Made by a program: the position numbers and the translations under genes. Under the pieces are notes generated by a model that worked only from the letters and a program-made list of their open reading frames with translations, made no database searches and was not told the origin of the DNA. Of a stretch of DNA of 49,403 nucleotides, positions 1 to 5,681 are shown piece by piece. The DNA is from a virus, in the IMG/VR virus record IMGVR_UViG_3300030116_004629, positions 1 through 49,403 of that record; one strand, given 5' to 3'. Numbering within the stretch: position 1 is the first letter of the stretch; each line of letters begins with the position of its first letter.

Positions 1-30
1 TTTCGCGGTGTGGTGGTGGGTGTGTATTTG

Positions 31-44
31 CTACAAATTTGTAG
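31..44. repeat. Palindrome CTACAAATTTGTAG
   Basis: First full copy in this window of the TGCTACAAATTTGTAGCA palindrome family. The 14-bp core is perfectly self-complementary. It lies at the left edge of the window, outside any gene. The same sequence separates the small minus-strand genes to the right, so it is probably a protein-binding operator or a cassette boundary rather than chance. Confidence 0.8.
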
Positions 45-47
45 TAG

Positions 48-59
48 GTCACGGGTGAC
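48..59. repeat. Palindrome GTCACGGGTGAC, copy 1
   Basis: The sequence GTCAC-GG-GTGAC is an inverted repeat that follows the GCTACAAATTTGTAGC palindrome by a few bases. An identical copy lies at 473-484. Both are non-coding and sit next to the other repeat family, which suggests a second DNA-binding protein site. Function unknown. Confidence 0.6.
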
Positions 60-98
60 GTTGTTTCGCAGCAACAAGAGGCGTTTTGCTACAAATTT

Positions 99-131
99 TA
101 AAGAGCGAAAGAGGAAAGGGCCATAAGCCCT
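99..131 (-). terminator. Hairpin and pyrimidine-tract terminator after the 144-359 gene
   Basis: Read on the minus strand just after the stop codon, the sequence AGGGC-TTATG-GCCCT folds into a short hairpin. It is followed by a T/C-rich run (TTCCTCTTTCGCTCTTT). All five minus-strand genes between 144 and 2211 end in the same way, which argues that it is a real terminator. Confidence 0.65.
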
Positions 132-143
132 AACCTTTTACGT

Positions 144-359
144 TCACTCTACCTCTATGTTCGTGACCTGCATCTCGCCCCTAGAAGTCCTCTTACTGAC
201 CTTCTTATCGTGAGGACTCCACAGGGTGACATTCAGCCTACCATTATACCCAACGAAGACGTTAATTATCCCCTTTGGGGTCTTAACCCACAAGTGCGGG
301 TCATCCTCGGTCATGCGTATGTCGGCGTATTCGTATTCGTCTTTCGTAAGTATTTCCAT
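144..359 (-). CDS. Small hypothetical protein, 71 aa
   Basis: Acidic N-terminus (MEILTKDEYEYADIRMTEDD) followed by a short beta-rich stretch (PKGIINVFVGYNGRLNVTLW). I do not recognise a family. The start at 359 is supported by a TATA-like CTATTAAGGG block centred 26.5 nt upstream on the minus strand, which is the same spacing seen in the neighbouring genes. A hairpin terminator follows the stop. It is one of five separately transcribed small cassettes. A role in early host takeover is only a guess from position and size. Confidence 0.75.
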   Translation of the reverse strand: MEILTKDEYEYADIRMTEDDPHLWVKTPKGIINVFVGYNGRLNVTLWSPHDKKVSKRTSRGEMQVTNIEVE

Positions 360-380
360 GACCCTCCGAGGGGGACTGCC

Positions 381-390
381 CTATTAAGGG
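381..390 (-). promoter_or_regulatory. TATA-like box for the 144-359 gene
   Basis: On the minus strand the sequence reads CCCTTAATAG, with TTAA at 384-387. Its centre is 26.5 nt from the start codon, so the transcript should begin at or next to the ATG (leaderless). A half site ATTTGTAGCA at 403-412 lies directly upstream and could be bound by a regulator. Confidence 0.65.
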
Positions 391-430
391 TTGTGGTTGC
401 GTATTTGTAGCATCGTAATTAGCGGTATTT

Positions 431-446
431 GCTACAAATTTGTAGC
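431..446. repeat. Palindrome GCTACAAATTTGTAGC
   Basis: Perfect 16-bp palindrome between the promoter of the 144-359 gene and the terminator of the 544-789 gene. A further half site GCTACAAATTTTT lies at 488-500, next to the pyrimidine tract of the following terminator. Confidence 0.8.
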
Positions 447-472
447 CGCGTGCGGTGTTAGTGCGTTTTGCC

Positions 473-484
473 GTCACGGGTGAC
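473..484. repeat. Palindrome GTCACGGGTGAC, copy 2
   Basis: Identical to 48-59 and in a comparable position, a few bases from a GCTACAAATTT site. Two identical 12-bp inverted repeats in equivalent intergenic positions support a shared regulatory or structural role. Confidence 0.6.
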
Positions 485-503
485 TTTGCTACAAATTTTT
501 TTA

Positions 504-531
504 GGCATAAAAAGAAAGGGCTATTAACCCA
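504..531 (-). terminator. Hairpin and T-rich terminator after the 544-789 gene
   Basis: On the minus strand GGGTTAATAGCCC forms a short hairpin (three G-C pairs plus T-G and T-A) followed by TTTCTTTTTATGCC. It begins a few bases after the stop codon. Confidence 0.6.
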
Positions 532-543
532 ATCCTTTTACGT

Positions 544-789
544 TCAGTAGTCAGAAGCCGCCGCGACCTCGCGGTTATGAATCCGCCTCTCTTCGGCATC
601 CTCCGGCTCACGGAAAACCGCATCAACGCCGAAACCGCACGCATCCCGAAATCTATCAAGGTCAAAGTTAGGGTTTCCGTCTTCAACCGCCCACTTCCAA
701 AACTCAATATAGACCTCAACCTTGCTGTCGAAGTCCTCTACCTTGTTCACTATTTCTGCCATCTTGTTGTAATGCTTCCTTGTTAGCAT
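544..789 (-). CDS. Small hypothetical protein, 81 aa
   Basis: The reading frame extends further upstream, but the start at 789 (MLTRKHYNKMAEIVNKVEDF) is chosen. A TATA-like CCTTAAGAGG block is centred 27 nt before it, the spacing shared by its neighbours. The protein is helical and charged, with FWKWAVEDGN in the middle, a CGFG motif near residue 53 and the C-terminus ASDY. No family recognised. Three of its neighbours also end in DY or YY. It has its own promoter and terminator. Confidence 0.75.
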   Translation of the reverse strand: MLTRKHYNKMAEIVNKVEDFDSKVEVYIEFWKWAVEDGNPNFDLDRFRDACGFGVDAVFREPEDAEERRIHNREVAAASDY

Positions 790-810
790 GATTAGAGCCA
801 AGAGGCTTAC

Positions 811-820
811 CCTCTTAAGG
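811..820 (-). promoter_or_regulatory. TATA-like box for the 544-789 gene
   Basis: On the minus strand the block reads AAACCCTTAAGAGGGTAAGCC, with TTAA at 815-818, about 27 nt before the ATG at 789. A half site ATTTGTAGCA lies upstream at 836-845. The arrangement is near-identical to that of the 1458-1766 gene. Confidence 0.7.
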
Positions 821-875
821 GTTTCTATTATTTTTATTTGTAGCAAACTCTACTGAATTAATTAAACGTGGTACT

Positions 876-891
876 GCTACGCATTTGTAGC
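876..891. repeat. Imperfect palindrome GCTACGCATTTGTAGC
   Basis: A degenerate copy of the GCTACAAATTTGTAGC palindrome with both arms intact and two central differences. A closer copy, CTACAAATTTGTAG, lies at 967-980. The two flank part of the duplicated element at 891-1035. Confidence 0.7.
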
Positions 892-1035
892 ATTTCTTCA
901 ATTCTTTCAATAGTAGTTTAGGTAAAGAGACTATTCTAAAACATATAAGAAGGAATAAATTAATTACTACAAATTTGTAGCAGTCTAACGTTTTATTCTT
1001 TCAGTAAACGCACGAAAGGAATAGAATTAATTGCT
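891..1035. repeat. Diverged intergenic element, copy A
   Basis: About 145 bp of non-coding DNA that aligns with 11935-12080. Shared blocks in the same order are TTCAATT-TTTCAA, GTAGTT-AGG-AAAG, CTAAAACAT, CGTTTT-TT-TTTCAG and AGAATTAAT. The intervening bases have diverged. Copy A also holds a palindrome copy at 967-980. In copy B the final block is the TATA-like box of the 12097 gene, but no open reading frame follows here. It could be a shared control region, a small RNA gene or a dead promoter region. Confidence 0.6.
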
Positions 1036-1050
1036 ACAAATTTTTGAGGG

Positions 1051-1090
1051 TTAAAGAATGTGGGGCGGGGGGCTACCACCTCCCCCGCCC
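1051..1090 (-). terminator. Strong GC hairpin terminator after the 1114-1308 gene
   Basis: GGGCGGGGG at 1063-1071 pairs with CCCCCGCCC at 1082-1090 (9 bp, loop of ten). On the minus strand it is followed by a pyrimidine-rich run, ACATTCTTTAACCC. It is the strongest of the five terminators in this block. Confidence 0.75.
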
Positions 1091-1113
1091 GCAGCAATCA
1101 AAAACACGTAAGT

Positions 1114-1308
1114 CTAATAGTCGTTGTCTATCTCGTAGCCTTCGGCATCGAGGAAGTCATTGAAGCCGCACCTGTACGCTATAGGGTCTACTTCCTTCAA
1201 GACCCTTGAAGCGCGGTAATGTAAGCCGCACACTTCAACCTCTCCCATCGAGTCTAACCACTCGTCATACATCTCTTCTGCATCATATTCATTTAGGTAT
1301 CGCACCAT
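1114..1308 (-). CDS. Conserved small phage-type protein, 64 aa
   Basis: The frame is open further upstream, but the start at 1308 (MVRYLNEYDAEEMYDEWLDS) is preferred. A GTTCATAAGG TATA-like block lies about 25 nt upstream and the flanking bases match those before the 789 start. The motif VLKEVDPIAYRCGFNDFLD near the C-terminus resembles a small protein of unknown function common in tailed phages; this is from memory and not tested by search. The protein ends in IDNDY. It is a single-gene cassette with its own promoter and terminator. Confidence 0.75.
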   Translation of the reverse strand: MVRYLNEYDAEEMYDEWLDSMGEVEVCGLHYRASRVLKEVDPIAYRCGFNDFLDAEGYEIDNDY

Positions 1309-1391
1309 GATTAACGCAACAGGCTTGACCTTATGAACCCTTCGGTTGGAAATTTGTAGCATAGTTAGACACGCACCGCACACCTTGTTTT

Positions 1392-1407
1392 GCTACAAAT
1401 TTGTAGC
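1392..1407. repeat. Palindrome GCTACAAATTTGTAGC
   Basis: Perfect palindrome between the promoter of the 1114-1308 gene (half site at 1352-1361) and the terminator of the 1458-1766 gene. Here the full palindrome directly adjoins the terminator tail. Confidence 0.8.
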
Positions 1408-1410
1408 GGT

Positions 1411-1445
1411 GAATCATAAAACAAAACGAAGGGGTTATAAGCCCC
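1411..1445 (-). terminator. Hairpin and T-rich terminator after the 1458-1766 gene
   Basis: On the minus strand GGGGCTTATAACCCC forms a hairpin (four G-C pairs extended by T-G and T-A). It is followed by TTCGTTTTGTTTTATG, a classic U-rich tail. Confidence 0.7.
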
Positions 1446-1457
1446 AACGTTCTGCGT

Positions 1458-1766
1458 CTAGTAGTCGTGGTTGTTCTGCGCCCTCATGCTTGAGGCAATT
1501 ATCTCAAGTGCCTCTTTGCGAGTAATGCCGAAAGTTTCAAGGTTATAGTCATCGCATATCGCTTGGCACTCTTCGTCTGTGTTCCCCCAATACCACGGCA
1601 TAGGGTCGTTTATCGTTCTCTCGCCCATCATGCCGTTCTGTGGCTTACCCATAGGGGTGTAGCCCGCCACGTTCTCGGTCACGCTGCATGGTATGAAGTG
1701 AAGCACTCCGTCTATCTCATCGCATATGTGTAGGCTCGTCAATATTGTTCTCGGTTGGTTTTCCAT
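1458..1766 (-). CDS. Conserved small phage-type protein, 102 aa
   Basis: The C-terminal half has the pattern ECQAICDDYN, FGITRKEALEII, ASSMRAQN, which I recall from small proteins of unknown function in many tailed phages; this has not been searched. The N-terminal half (ICDEIDGVLHFIPCSVTENV) is beta-like. The start at 1766 is supported by a CCTTAAGAGG TATA-like block centred 26.5 nt upstream. The protein ends in HDY. It stands alone with its own terminator. Confidence 0.8.
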   Translation of the reverse strand: MENQPRTILTSLHICDEIDGVLHFIPCSVTENVAGYTPMGKPQNGMMGERTINDPMPWYWGNTDEECQAICDDYNLETFGITRKEALEIIASSMRAQNNHDY

Positions 1767-1786
1767 GTACCCTCCACTAAGCCTCC

Positions 1787-1797
1787 CCTCTTAAGGG
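1787..1797 (-). promoter_or_regulatory. TATA-like box for the 1458-1766 gene
   Basis: On the minus strand it reads AAACCCTTAAGAGGGGAGG, with the TTAA centred 26.5 nt before the ATG. It shares AAACCCTTAAGAGGG with the box before the 789 start. A degenerate half site (ATTGTAGG) and then the full palindrome at 1817-1834 lie upstream. Confidence 0.7.
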
Positions 1798-1816
1798 TTT
1801 CGATTGTAGGATATTT

Positions 1817-1834
1817 TGCTACAAATTTGTAGCA
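1817..1834. repeat. Palindrome TGCTACAAATTTGTAGCA
   Basis: A full 18-bp perfect copy of the repeat. A half site GCTACAAATAT follows at 1860-1870, next to the tail of the next terminator. Confidence 0.85.
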
Positions 1835-1869
1835 GTATATCGTGGCACGGCTTTACTTTGCTACAAATA

Positions 1870-1904
1870 TTACGGTAAAAGAAAGAGAGGGGGTCAAAGA
1901 CCCC
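1870..1904 (-). terminator. Hairpin and pyrimidine terminator after the 1912-2211 gene
   Basis: GGGGTC at 1890-1895 pairs with GACCCC at 1899-1904 over a three-base loop. On the minus strand the tail is CCTCTCTTTCTTTTACC. It begins a few bases after the stop codon. Confidence 0.7.
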
Positions 1905-1911
1905 GACTCAA

Positions 1912-2211
1912 TCAGTAATACGGTCTATCGTAGGCGTGCCTATCGTCATAATCCCTCTCGGCCTTAATCTCGGCTCTCTCAATCGCTCGGTCTGCCTCTA
2001 TCTCGGCGGCATTCTCAACCACGCTGTCACCACGCATAATGGTGAACATCCACGAAGGGGGACACCATGAGCCGTCTTCCTCTGACTCAGGGTGAAGGGC
2101 GAGGTACATACTCATTGCACCTATGAAGAAATCCGCCTCACATTGCATTGAGCCTGCGTCTATCCTCTCACCTGCGGTCTTGTGTATTTTGTCCATTATT
2201 TCTTGCTTCAT
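1912..2211 (-). CDS. Small hypothetical protein, 99 aa
   Basis: The long upstream extension of this frame runs through the repeats and is not believed. Starts at 2217 (MAMKQEIM) and 2211 (MKQEIM) are both possible. The second lies 25.5 nt from a TTGATAAGC box and fits the leaderless spacing of the neighbours. The segment EADFFIGAMSMYLALHPESE is helical; PPSWMFTIMRG follows, then an acidic and basic tail ending in RPYY. It vaguely resembles small phage proteins of unknown function. It is the fifth cassette in the tandem series. Confidence 0.7.
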   Translation of the reverse strand: MKQEIMDKIHKTAGERIDAGSMQCEADFFIGAMSMYLALHPESEEDGSWCPPSWMFTIMRGDSVVENAAEIEADRAIERAEIKAERDYDDRHAYDRPYY

Positions 2212-2261
2212 AGCCATGCCACAGGGCTTGTGCTTATCAATCTTCCGGTTTAGCCCCTTTT

Positions 2262-2279
2262 TGCTACAAATTTGTAGCA
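2262..2279. repeat. Palindrome TGCTACAAATTTGTAGCA
   Basis: Perfect 18-bp copy upstream of the 1912-2211 gene. From here rightward the repeat continues only as half sites in one orientation. Confidence 0.85.
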
Positions 2280-2310
2280 TTTTGGGGTTTTTCGGCGTTT
2301 TTCGCGGTTT

Positions 2311-2590
2311 TGCTACAAATTTTACCGAAAGAGAGGCTTTGCTACAAATAAAACTAAAAAATCGAGTGCTACAAATAAAAGGTAGTGTAAAAATCGCACT
2401 TAGTGTGATGCAGGGGGTAGGTGTTTTGGCCCACACTTAGTGTTTGCTACAAATGTCAAAAAACGTAAGTATTATAAGGGAGGTATTTCTGCTACAAAGA
2501 CTGAAAGAGGCCGACCCTACATTCCCATATGCTACAAATACCCTCGTACTTTCCGACCTTGCTACAAATAGTGCGTGGGTTGCTACAATT
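2311..2590 (+). repeat. Array of GCTACAAA half sites
   Basis: Eight copies of GCTACAA(A), all in the same orientation, begin at 2312, 2341, 2368, 2446, 2491, 2531, 2561 and 2582. The spacing shrinks towards the right. No convincing gene covers them; a weak plus-strand reading frame with a repeat-derived sequence was rejected. Direct repeats of this type are typical of protein-loading arrays at origins, partition sites or operators. Confidence 0.7.
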
Positions 2591-2924
2591 TATAAGGGTG
2601 GTAGGTCGCATACGAAGTCACGATTACAGGCACGCCCCCGCGTGTGAGTGAGAGATAGGGTACTCTCGGCATATCCGGCATATGCGCTCTCAAAACATAT
2701 CCCCTACCTCTTGCATAGGGCCACTAGCGAGACTTATATCAGCGAGAATGCCGCCTCCTTCTTTTTACAGGACTTTTGTTTATACCTCAGAATCGGGGTT
2801 ATTGAAGGTTATCTCCTTTGCACCTCACGGCGACATATCACTATGATTGCGTGTGCGAAGTGGCCGCTAAACCAAGACCCACACACAACGCTAAAGACAC
2901 TTCTCCAACACTACCCGATTCTTC
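2591..2924. other. Non-coding stretch with no recognised feature
   Basis: A plus-strand reading frame of 145 codons runs through here and on to 3085, but its composition (rich in H, S, R and L) is unlike the acidic, lysine-rich proteins of this virus. It also overlaps a better minus-strand gene. I see no tRNA, promoter of the classes found elsewhere, or clear hairpin. It may be the untranslated tail of the minus-strand transcript from 3407. Confidence 0.4.
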
Positions 2925-3131
2925 TCACGAAGTTTCAGGGTTATATTTCCACACCTTCCCACCATGATGAGGGAAGGGAGTGGTTCGTATGCGACCACCA
3001 AACCAAGCGGGTAAGTCTCCGCTTAAGAACCTTTCGCTACCAATCATCACCATCCCCTGTCCACCACGGACTGTCTCTAGAATAGCCCCAAATGCCCGAA
3101 TACGGGCCTTTCTCGTAGTTATCTTGCTCAT
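2925..3131 (-). CDS. Small hypothetical basic protein, 68 aa
   Basis: The start at 3131 (MSKITTRKARIRAFGAIL) is preferred over an upstream one at 3176, because the added residues look random and a CAAGG precedes the ATG. The protein is basic at the N-terminus, then glycine-rich (VRGGQGMVMIGSERFLSGDLP) and ends in GGKVWKYNPETS. No family recognised. It follows the 3210-3407 gene on the same strand and is probably cotranscribed with it. Confidence 0.55.
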   Translation of the reverse strand: MSKITTRKARIRAFGAILETVRGGQGMVMIGSERFLSGDLPAWFGGRIRTTPFPHHGGKVWKYNPETS

Positions 3132-3209
3132 CCTTGCCCCGCTTGAAGACGGGTAGCCACGTTGTTTTAAGGGCATATTTATTCCATGCTCTTTGCCACC
3201 ACCGAAGCA

Positions 3210-3407
3210 TTATTCCTCACCCCATGAGGCCCATGTTAGGGCTATCGCAAGCCACAGGTCTTCAACGTTCTCAGACCAATCCTCATAGAATCCCTCGGCC
3301 TCTAATTGGTCTATCGCACGGTTGTAGTACGCTATCCCTGCGGGGTCTTCTATCACGGCGTTCACTATTATTCTCGCTACTTTTCTGTCAAGGTTTTTCC
3401 TGTCCAT
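3210..3407 (-). CDS. Small hypothetical helical protein, 65 aa
   Basis: Charged helical N-terminus (MDRKNLDRKVARIIVNAVIE) followed by acidic and tryptophan-rich segments (FYEDWSENVEDLWLAIALTW). A TATA-like AAATTATG lies 22-25 nt before the start, in the divergent region shared with the 3512 gene. No family recognised. Confidence 0.65.
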   Translation of the reverse strand: MDRKNLDRKVARIIVNAVIEDPAGIAYYNRAIDQLEAEGFYEDWSENVEDLWLAIALTWASWGEE

Positions 3408-3479
3408 CTATGTAGTGCCACGGGCATAATTTGTGGTTCGAAACTCGCTATCTCACTTTCGAAACTGCCTACCGAAGTA

Positions 3480-3490
3480 GTTATAAGCAG
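3480..3490 (+). promoter_or_regulatory. TATA box TTATAAGCAG for the 3512 gene
   Basis: TTATAA at 3481-3486 is centred 28.5 nt before the ATG at 3512. The TTATAAGCA sequence is shared with the promoters at 7122 and 9365. The transcript should be leaderless or nearly so. Confidence 0.7.
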
Positions 3491-3511
3491 AGTCGGAGTG
3501 GCCTATTCTAT

Positions 3512-3943
3512 ATGCGCAGGTGGGAAGACGGCACATTCAAACCCTACGATAAGCAGAAGCAGGCCGCAGGCCGCAAGGGTGGCAAGACCACCGGAGATTC
3601 AAAGAGGCGCACAGGCTCAACCAACGGCAGATATTCAGAGGGGCGAGAGCGTCACGAATGCTGCGGCGCAATTAAGGGGCGCAGTCATAAGAAAACCTGC
3701 CCCAACCACAGGTCAAACAAGATAGCGCGAGCATTGAGGAAAGAGGGAGTAGTTTCACCCGTAAAGAAAAAAATACCTTCCGAGGATTTCATTGAAGTCG
3801 CCCCTGTCGTTGCTATGATGCGCGGGTGTGATTTGACCTGCGTTGTATGCAACAGCAAGAAAAATACTGCCCAAAGTAAAAAGGTTCATAAGGATGACTT
3901 CACTCGACCAACCATGCGCGTGATTTGCGATGAATGCGCTTAA
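3512..3943 (+). CDS. Basic two-zinc-site protein, 143 aa
   Basis: Start at 3512 (MRRWEDGTFKPYDKQKQAAG) is chosen from the TATA box; an in-frame upstream start at 3431 would lie upstream of that box. The first half is very basic and glycine-rich, resembling AT-hook or nucleic-acid-binding tails. Two metal-binding clusters follow: ECCGAIKGRSHKKTC near residue 48 and CVVC near residue 111 paired with CDEC at the C-terminus. Probably a nucleic-acid-binding early regulator. It is the first gene of the rightward block, divergent from the minus-strand cassettes. Confidence 0.8.
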   Translation: MRRWEDGTFKPYDKQKQAAGRKGGKTTGDSKRRTGSTNGRYSEGRERHECCGAIKGRSHKKTCPNHRSNKIARALRKEGVVSPVKKKIPSEDFIEVAPVVAMMRGCDLTCVVCNSKKNTAQSKKVHKDDFTRPTMRVICDECA

Positions 3944-3989
3944 TCCAAGCCCCCGTGCTTACTCGCCTTCCGAAATGGAAGAGGACAGG

Positions 3990-4011
3990 TAGGCGCGGGG
4001 CAATTTTTTTT
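3990..4011 (+). terminator. Poly-T terminator after the 3512-3943 gene
   Basis: GGCGCGGGGCAA is followed by eight T residues at 4004-4011. Archaeal transcription stops efficiently at such T-runs, and this one lies about 60 nt after the stop codon. Confidence 0.6.
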
Positions 4012-4023
4012 CACGGCTATCTT

Positions 4024-4206
4024 ATTTGTAGCATTTGCGCGTGCGCGCTCGCGTGTTGCTACAAATTTTTGTTGGTTCGCTTGCTACAAATTCACAGGCT
4101 ACAAATTTTTTGCTACAAATATTTTTACTACAAATATTTTTTTAGGTTGGCCTAAATTTTTTGCTACAAATCATTTTGCTACAAAGTATAGGCGTTTGCT
4201 ACAAAT
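4024..4206. repeat. AT-rich iteron-like array of GCTACAAAT, candidate origin or operator
   Basis: One inverted half site (ATTTGTAGCA, 4024-4033) is followed by direct copies starting at 4058, 4083, 4098, 4112, 4127 (ACTACAAAT), 4163, 4178 and 4198. Several are 14-15 bp apart. The array is T-rich and contains no gene. It lies between a poly-T terminator and the first promoter of the rightward operons. The layout resembles iteron arrays that load replication or partition proteins, but a repressor array is equally possible. Confidence 0.7.
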
Positions 4207-4302
4207 CTCATTTTAACGCGATTTGACGGACTTTCTTGCTTTGGGCTACCAAACTACCTATATTTACTTCAACGGCCTACAATAGCCCTTAGAATCGTTT
4301 TT

Positions 4303-4316
4303 TGCTTGCGTGGTCG
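4303..4316 (+). promoter_or_regulatory. Element TGCTTGCGTGGTCG, copy 1 (no TATA box)
   Basis: Identical to the copies at 4363, 5628 and 7096. Unlike the other copies, no TATA-like box occurs 26 nt downstream. It may be an extra activator site for the 4440 gene, whose own copy starts 60 bp to the right. Confidence 0.65.
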
Positions 4317-4362
4317 TTTTTTTGACCTGATTCTCTCCTTATCCTATACGCGCGCGAGGGAC

Positions 4363-4393
4363 TGCTTGCGTGGTCGAAACGATACCTTTAAAG
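4363..4393 (+). promoter_or_regulatory. Promoter of the DUF932 gene
   Basis: TGCTTGCGTGGTCG at 4363-4376 is followed by the TATA-like box TTTAAA at 4387-4392. Transcription is predicted to start about 26 nt further on, near 4415. That leaves a short leader with a strong Shine-Dalgarno, AAGGAGGA, about ten bases before the ATG at 4440. Confidence 0.75.
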
Positions 4394-4439
4394 GCAGAGA
4401 CTATGTAGCCCAATTTACCTAACAAGGAGGACAAAACAG

Positions 4440-5426
4440 ATGACAAGACAGATGAGACAAGAGGCGTGGGGTTCTTTCGGGGATGACGCGCAAGGAGAAA
4501 CAGCAGAAGAAGTATGCAAGAATGCGGGGTTGGGCTTTACAGCCAACCTTGAGCCGCTTTATGACAAGCGCGGCACTATGCTAACACACAAGCACAGGGG
4601 AGTCTTTAGGGATGATACTAATGATTGTATAGGCGTAGTGGGCAAGTCGTACCATGTGAAGCAGCACGTTGATGTGGCTAACTTAGCCCACGAATTGACA
4701 GGCACAGGGCTGCTTGAGTGGAACAAGGTAGGACAGACCAACAATGGCGCAAGGGCATGGTTTAACTTAGCCCTACCTGATGAGGTAGTCATAAACGGCA
4801 ACGAGCCTATTCAGACCTACATGACGCTTATGAATAGCCATGACGGGTCAAGTGGGATTAGAGTAATTCCTCAGACTTTCAGAATGCAATGTGGCAACCA
4901 ATACAACATGATGATTCGTGACGCGAAGGCGAAAAACGGCCTTTTCGTGGTTCGCCACACTAGCCGCATGGATGAGGCTATTGAGCAGATGAAGCAGGCC
5001 ATTGGCATGACTAATGTTATGATGGATGAGTGGGCAAGACAGGCTCAGGGCATGATGGAAATAGACATGGACATTGGTGAGAGGGTACAGTTTTACTTAG
5101 ACCACCTGCCGATTGTTCAGAAGCCTGAGATGATGAAGGGCGGCAAGGACTACGACAAGAATAACCCCTTCGGGCTTGCTACACGCGGAAAAAACATACT
5201 CGATGTGGTTTTAGGGCTTGAGGAACAGGAACAGAACCAAGTAGGCGGCATGGATGGCACGCTATGGCAGGCCGTGAACGTGATTAGCGACTTCATAGAC
5301 CACGATTGGGTCACTACCAAAGACGGTAAGGTGAATGAAAAGAGGGCCGAGTCTGCGATTGTCGGAACAGGACAGCGCATTAAGGGCAAGGCATGGGAAG
5401 ATGCACTAGCAAGGGTGGTGGCTTAA
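4440..5426 (+). CDS. DUF932 / phage-plasmid-like protein, 328 aa
   Basis: The order of motifs matches the DUF932 family of phage and plasmid proteins: an N-terminal substrate-like region with DTNDCIGVVGKSYHVKQH, a middle part with a gyrating beta pattern (ARAWFNLALPDEVVINGNEP), the conserved NSHDGSSGIRVIPQTFRMQC segment (residues about 133-152) and a helical C-terminus. Members occur widely in phages near replication genes; their biochemical role is not established. It has a strong Shine-Dalgarno and its own promoter, so it is probably made in large amounts early in infection. A structured RNA region follows it. Confidence 0.85.
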   Translation: MTRQMRQEAWGSFGDDAQGETAEEVCKNAGLGFTANLEPLYDKRGTMLTHKHRGVFRDDTNDCIGVVGKSYHVKQHVDVANLAHELTGTGLLEWNKVGQTNNGARAWFNLALPDEVVINGNEPIQTYMTLMNSHDGSSGIRVIPQTFRMQCGNQYNMMIRDAKAKNGLFVVRHTSRMDEAIEQMKQAIGMTNVMMDEWARQAQGMMEIDMDIGERVQFYLDHLPIVQKPEMMKGGKDYDKNNPFGLATRGKNILDVVLGLEEQEQNQVGGMDGTLWQAVNVISDFIDHDWVTTKDGKVNEKRAESAIVGTGQRIKGKAWEDALARVVA

Positions 5427-5449
5427 AACAACGGTAAAAAAACACACAA

Positions 5450-5522
5450 GGGGGCGGGGTCTTTTAGCCCTACGGTTCACATTCTTCTAACAGCCGTAGA
5501 GAGGTTAGTCCTCTCCGCCCCC
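5450..5522 (+). ncRNA. Putative structured RNA: three-way junction
   Basis: Three stems can be drawn by eye. P1 pairs 5450-5457 (GGGGGCGG) with 5515-5522 (CCGCCCCC). P2 pairs 5470-5475 (CTACGG) with 5494-5499 (CCGTAG). P3 pairs 5500-5504 with 5510-5514 (AGAGG/CCTCT). P2, P3 and P1 abut with almost no spacer, the geometry of a compact junction. No gene overlaps. It lies between the DUF932 stop and the next promoter, so it would be transcribed as a 3' tail of DUF932 or processed from it. The conserved core of a hammerhead ribozyme is absent. Function unknown. Confidence 0.6.
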
Positions 5523-5531
5523 ACCTACGCT

Positions 5532-5620
5532 CAATGGCGGGATATTTCCCTCCTTTAAGTCGTGGTAGAGAGGGTTTCCCGTCATTGGGTTATCCTTACG
5601 GTTCATGCCTTCTCTACTAC
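5532..5620 (+). ncRNA. Putative structured RNA: H-type pseudoknot
   Basis: Stem 1 pairs CAATGGCGGGA (5532-5542) with TCCCGTCATTG (5577-5587): 11 bp with one wobble. Stem 2 pairs 5562-5574 with 5608-5620: 13 bp with two wobbles. The strands interleave, so if both form together the fold is an H-type pseudoknot with loops of 19, 2 and 20 nt; otherwise they are alternative folds. The segment CCTTACGGTTCATGCCTTCT at 5593-5612 resembles CCCTACGGTTCACATTCTTC at 5468-5487, hinting that the two RNA modules share ancestry. Confidence 0.6.
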
Positions 5621-5627
5621 GCACTTT

Positions 5628-5660
5628 TGCTTGCGTGGTCGGTGTAAAAACGTTTATTAA
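5628..5660 (+). promoter_or_regulatory. Promoter with TGCTTGCGTGGTCG element for the 5682 operon
   Basis: The element occupies 5628-5641 and the TATA-like TTTATTAA 5653-5660. The TATA centre is 25.5 nt before the ATG at 5682, so the mRNA is predicted to be leaderless. The element-to-TATA distance equals that at 7096 and 9339. Confidence 0.8.
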
Positions 5661-5681
5661 CAACAAGAGAGAGGGAGAAAC

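Noticed and set aside
2444-2647. Plus-strand reading frame of 67 codons across the repeats
   Set aside because: Made largely from GCTACAAAT repeat units and intergenic DNA; no start signals.
2648-3085. Plus-strand reading frame of 145 codons
   Set aside because: Composition rich in H, S, R and L is unlike other proteins here; no promoter or Shine-Dalgarno; overlaps the more protein-like minus-strand gene at 2925-3131.
5450-5522. Hammerhead ribozyme
   Set aside because: Three stems are present but the conserved CUGANGA and GAAA core is missing on both strands.
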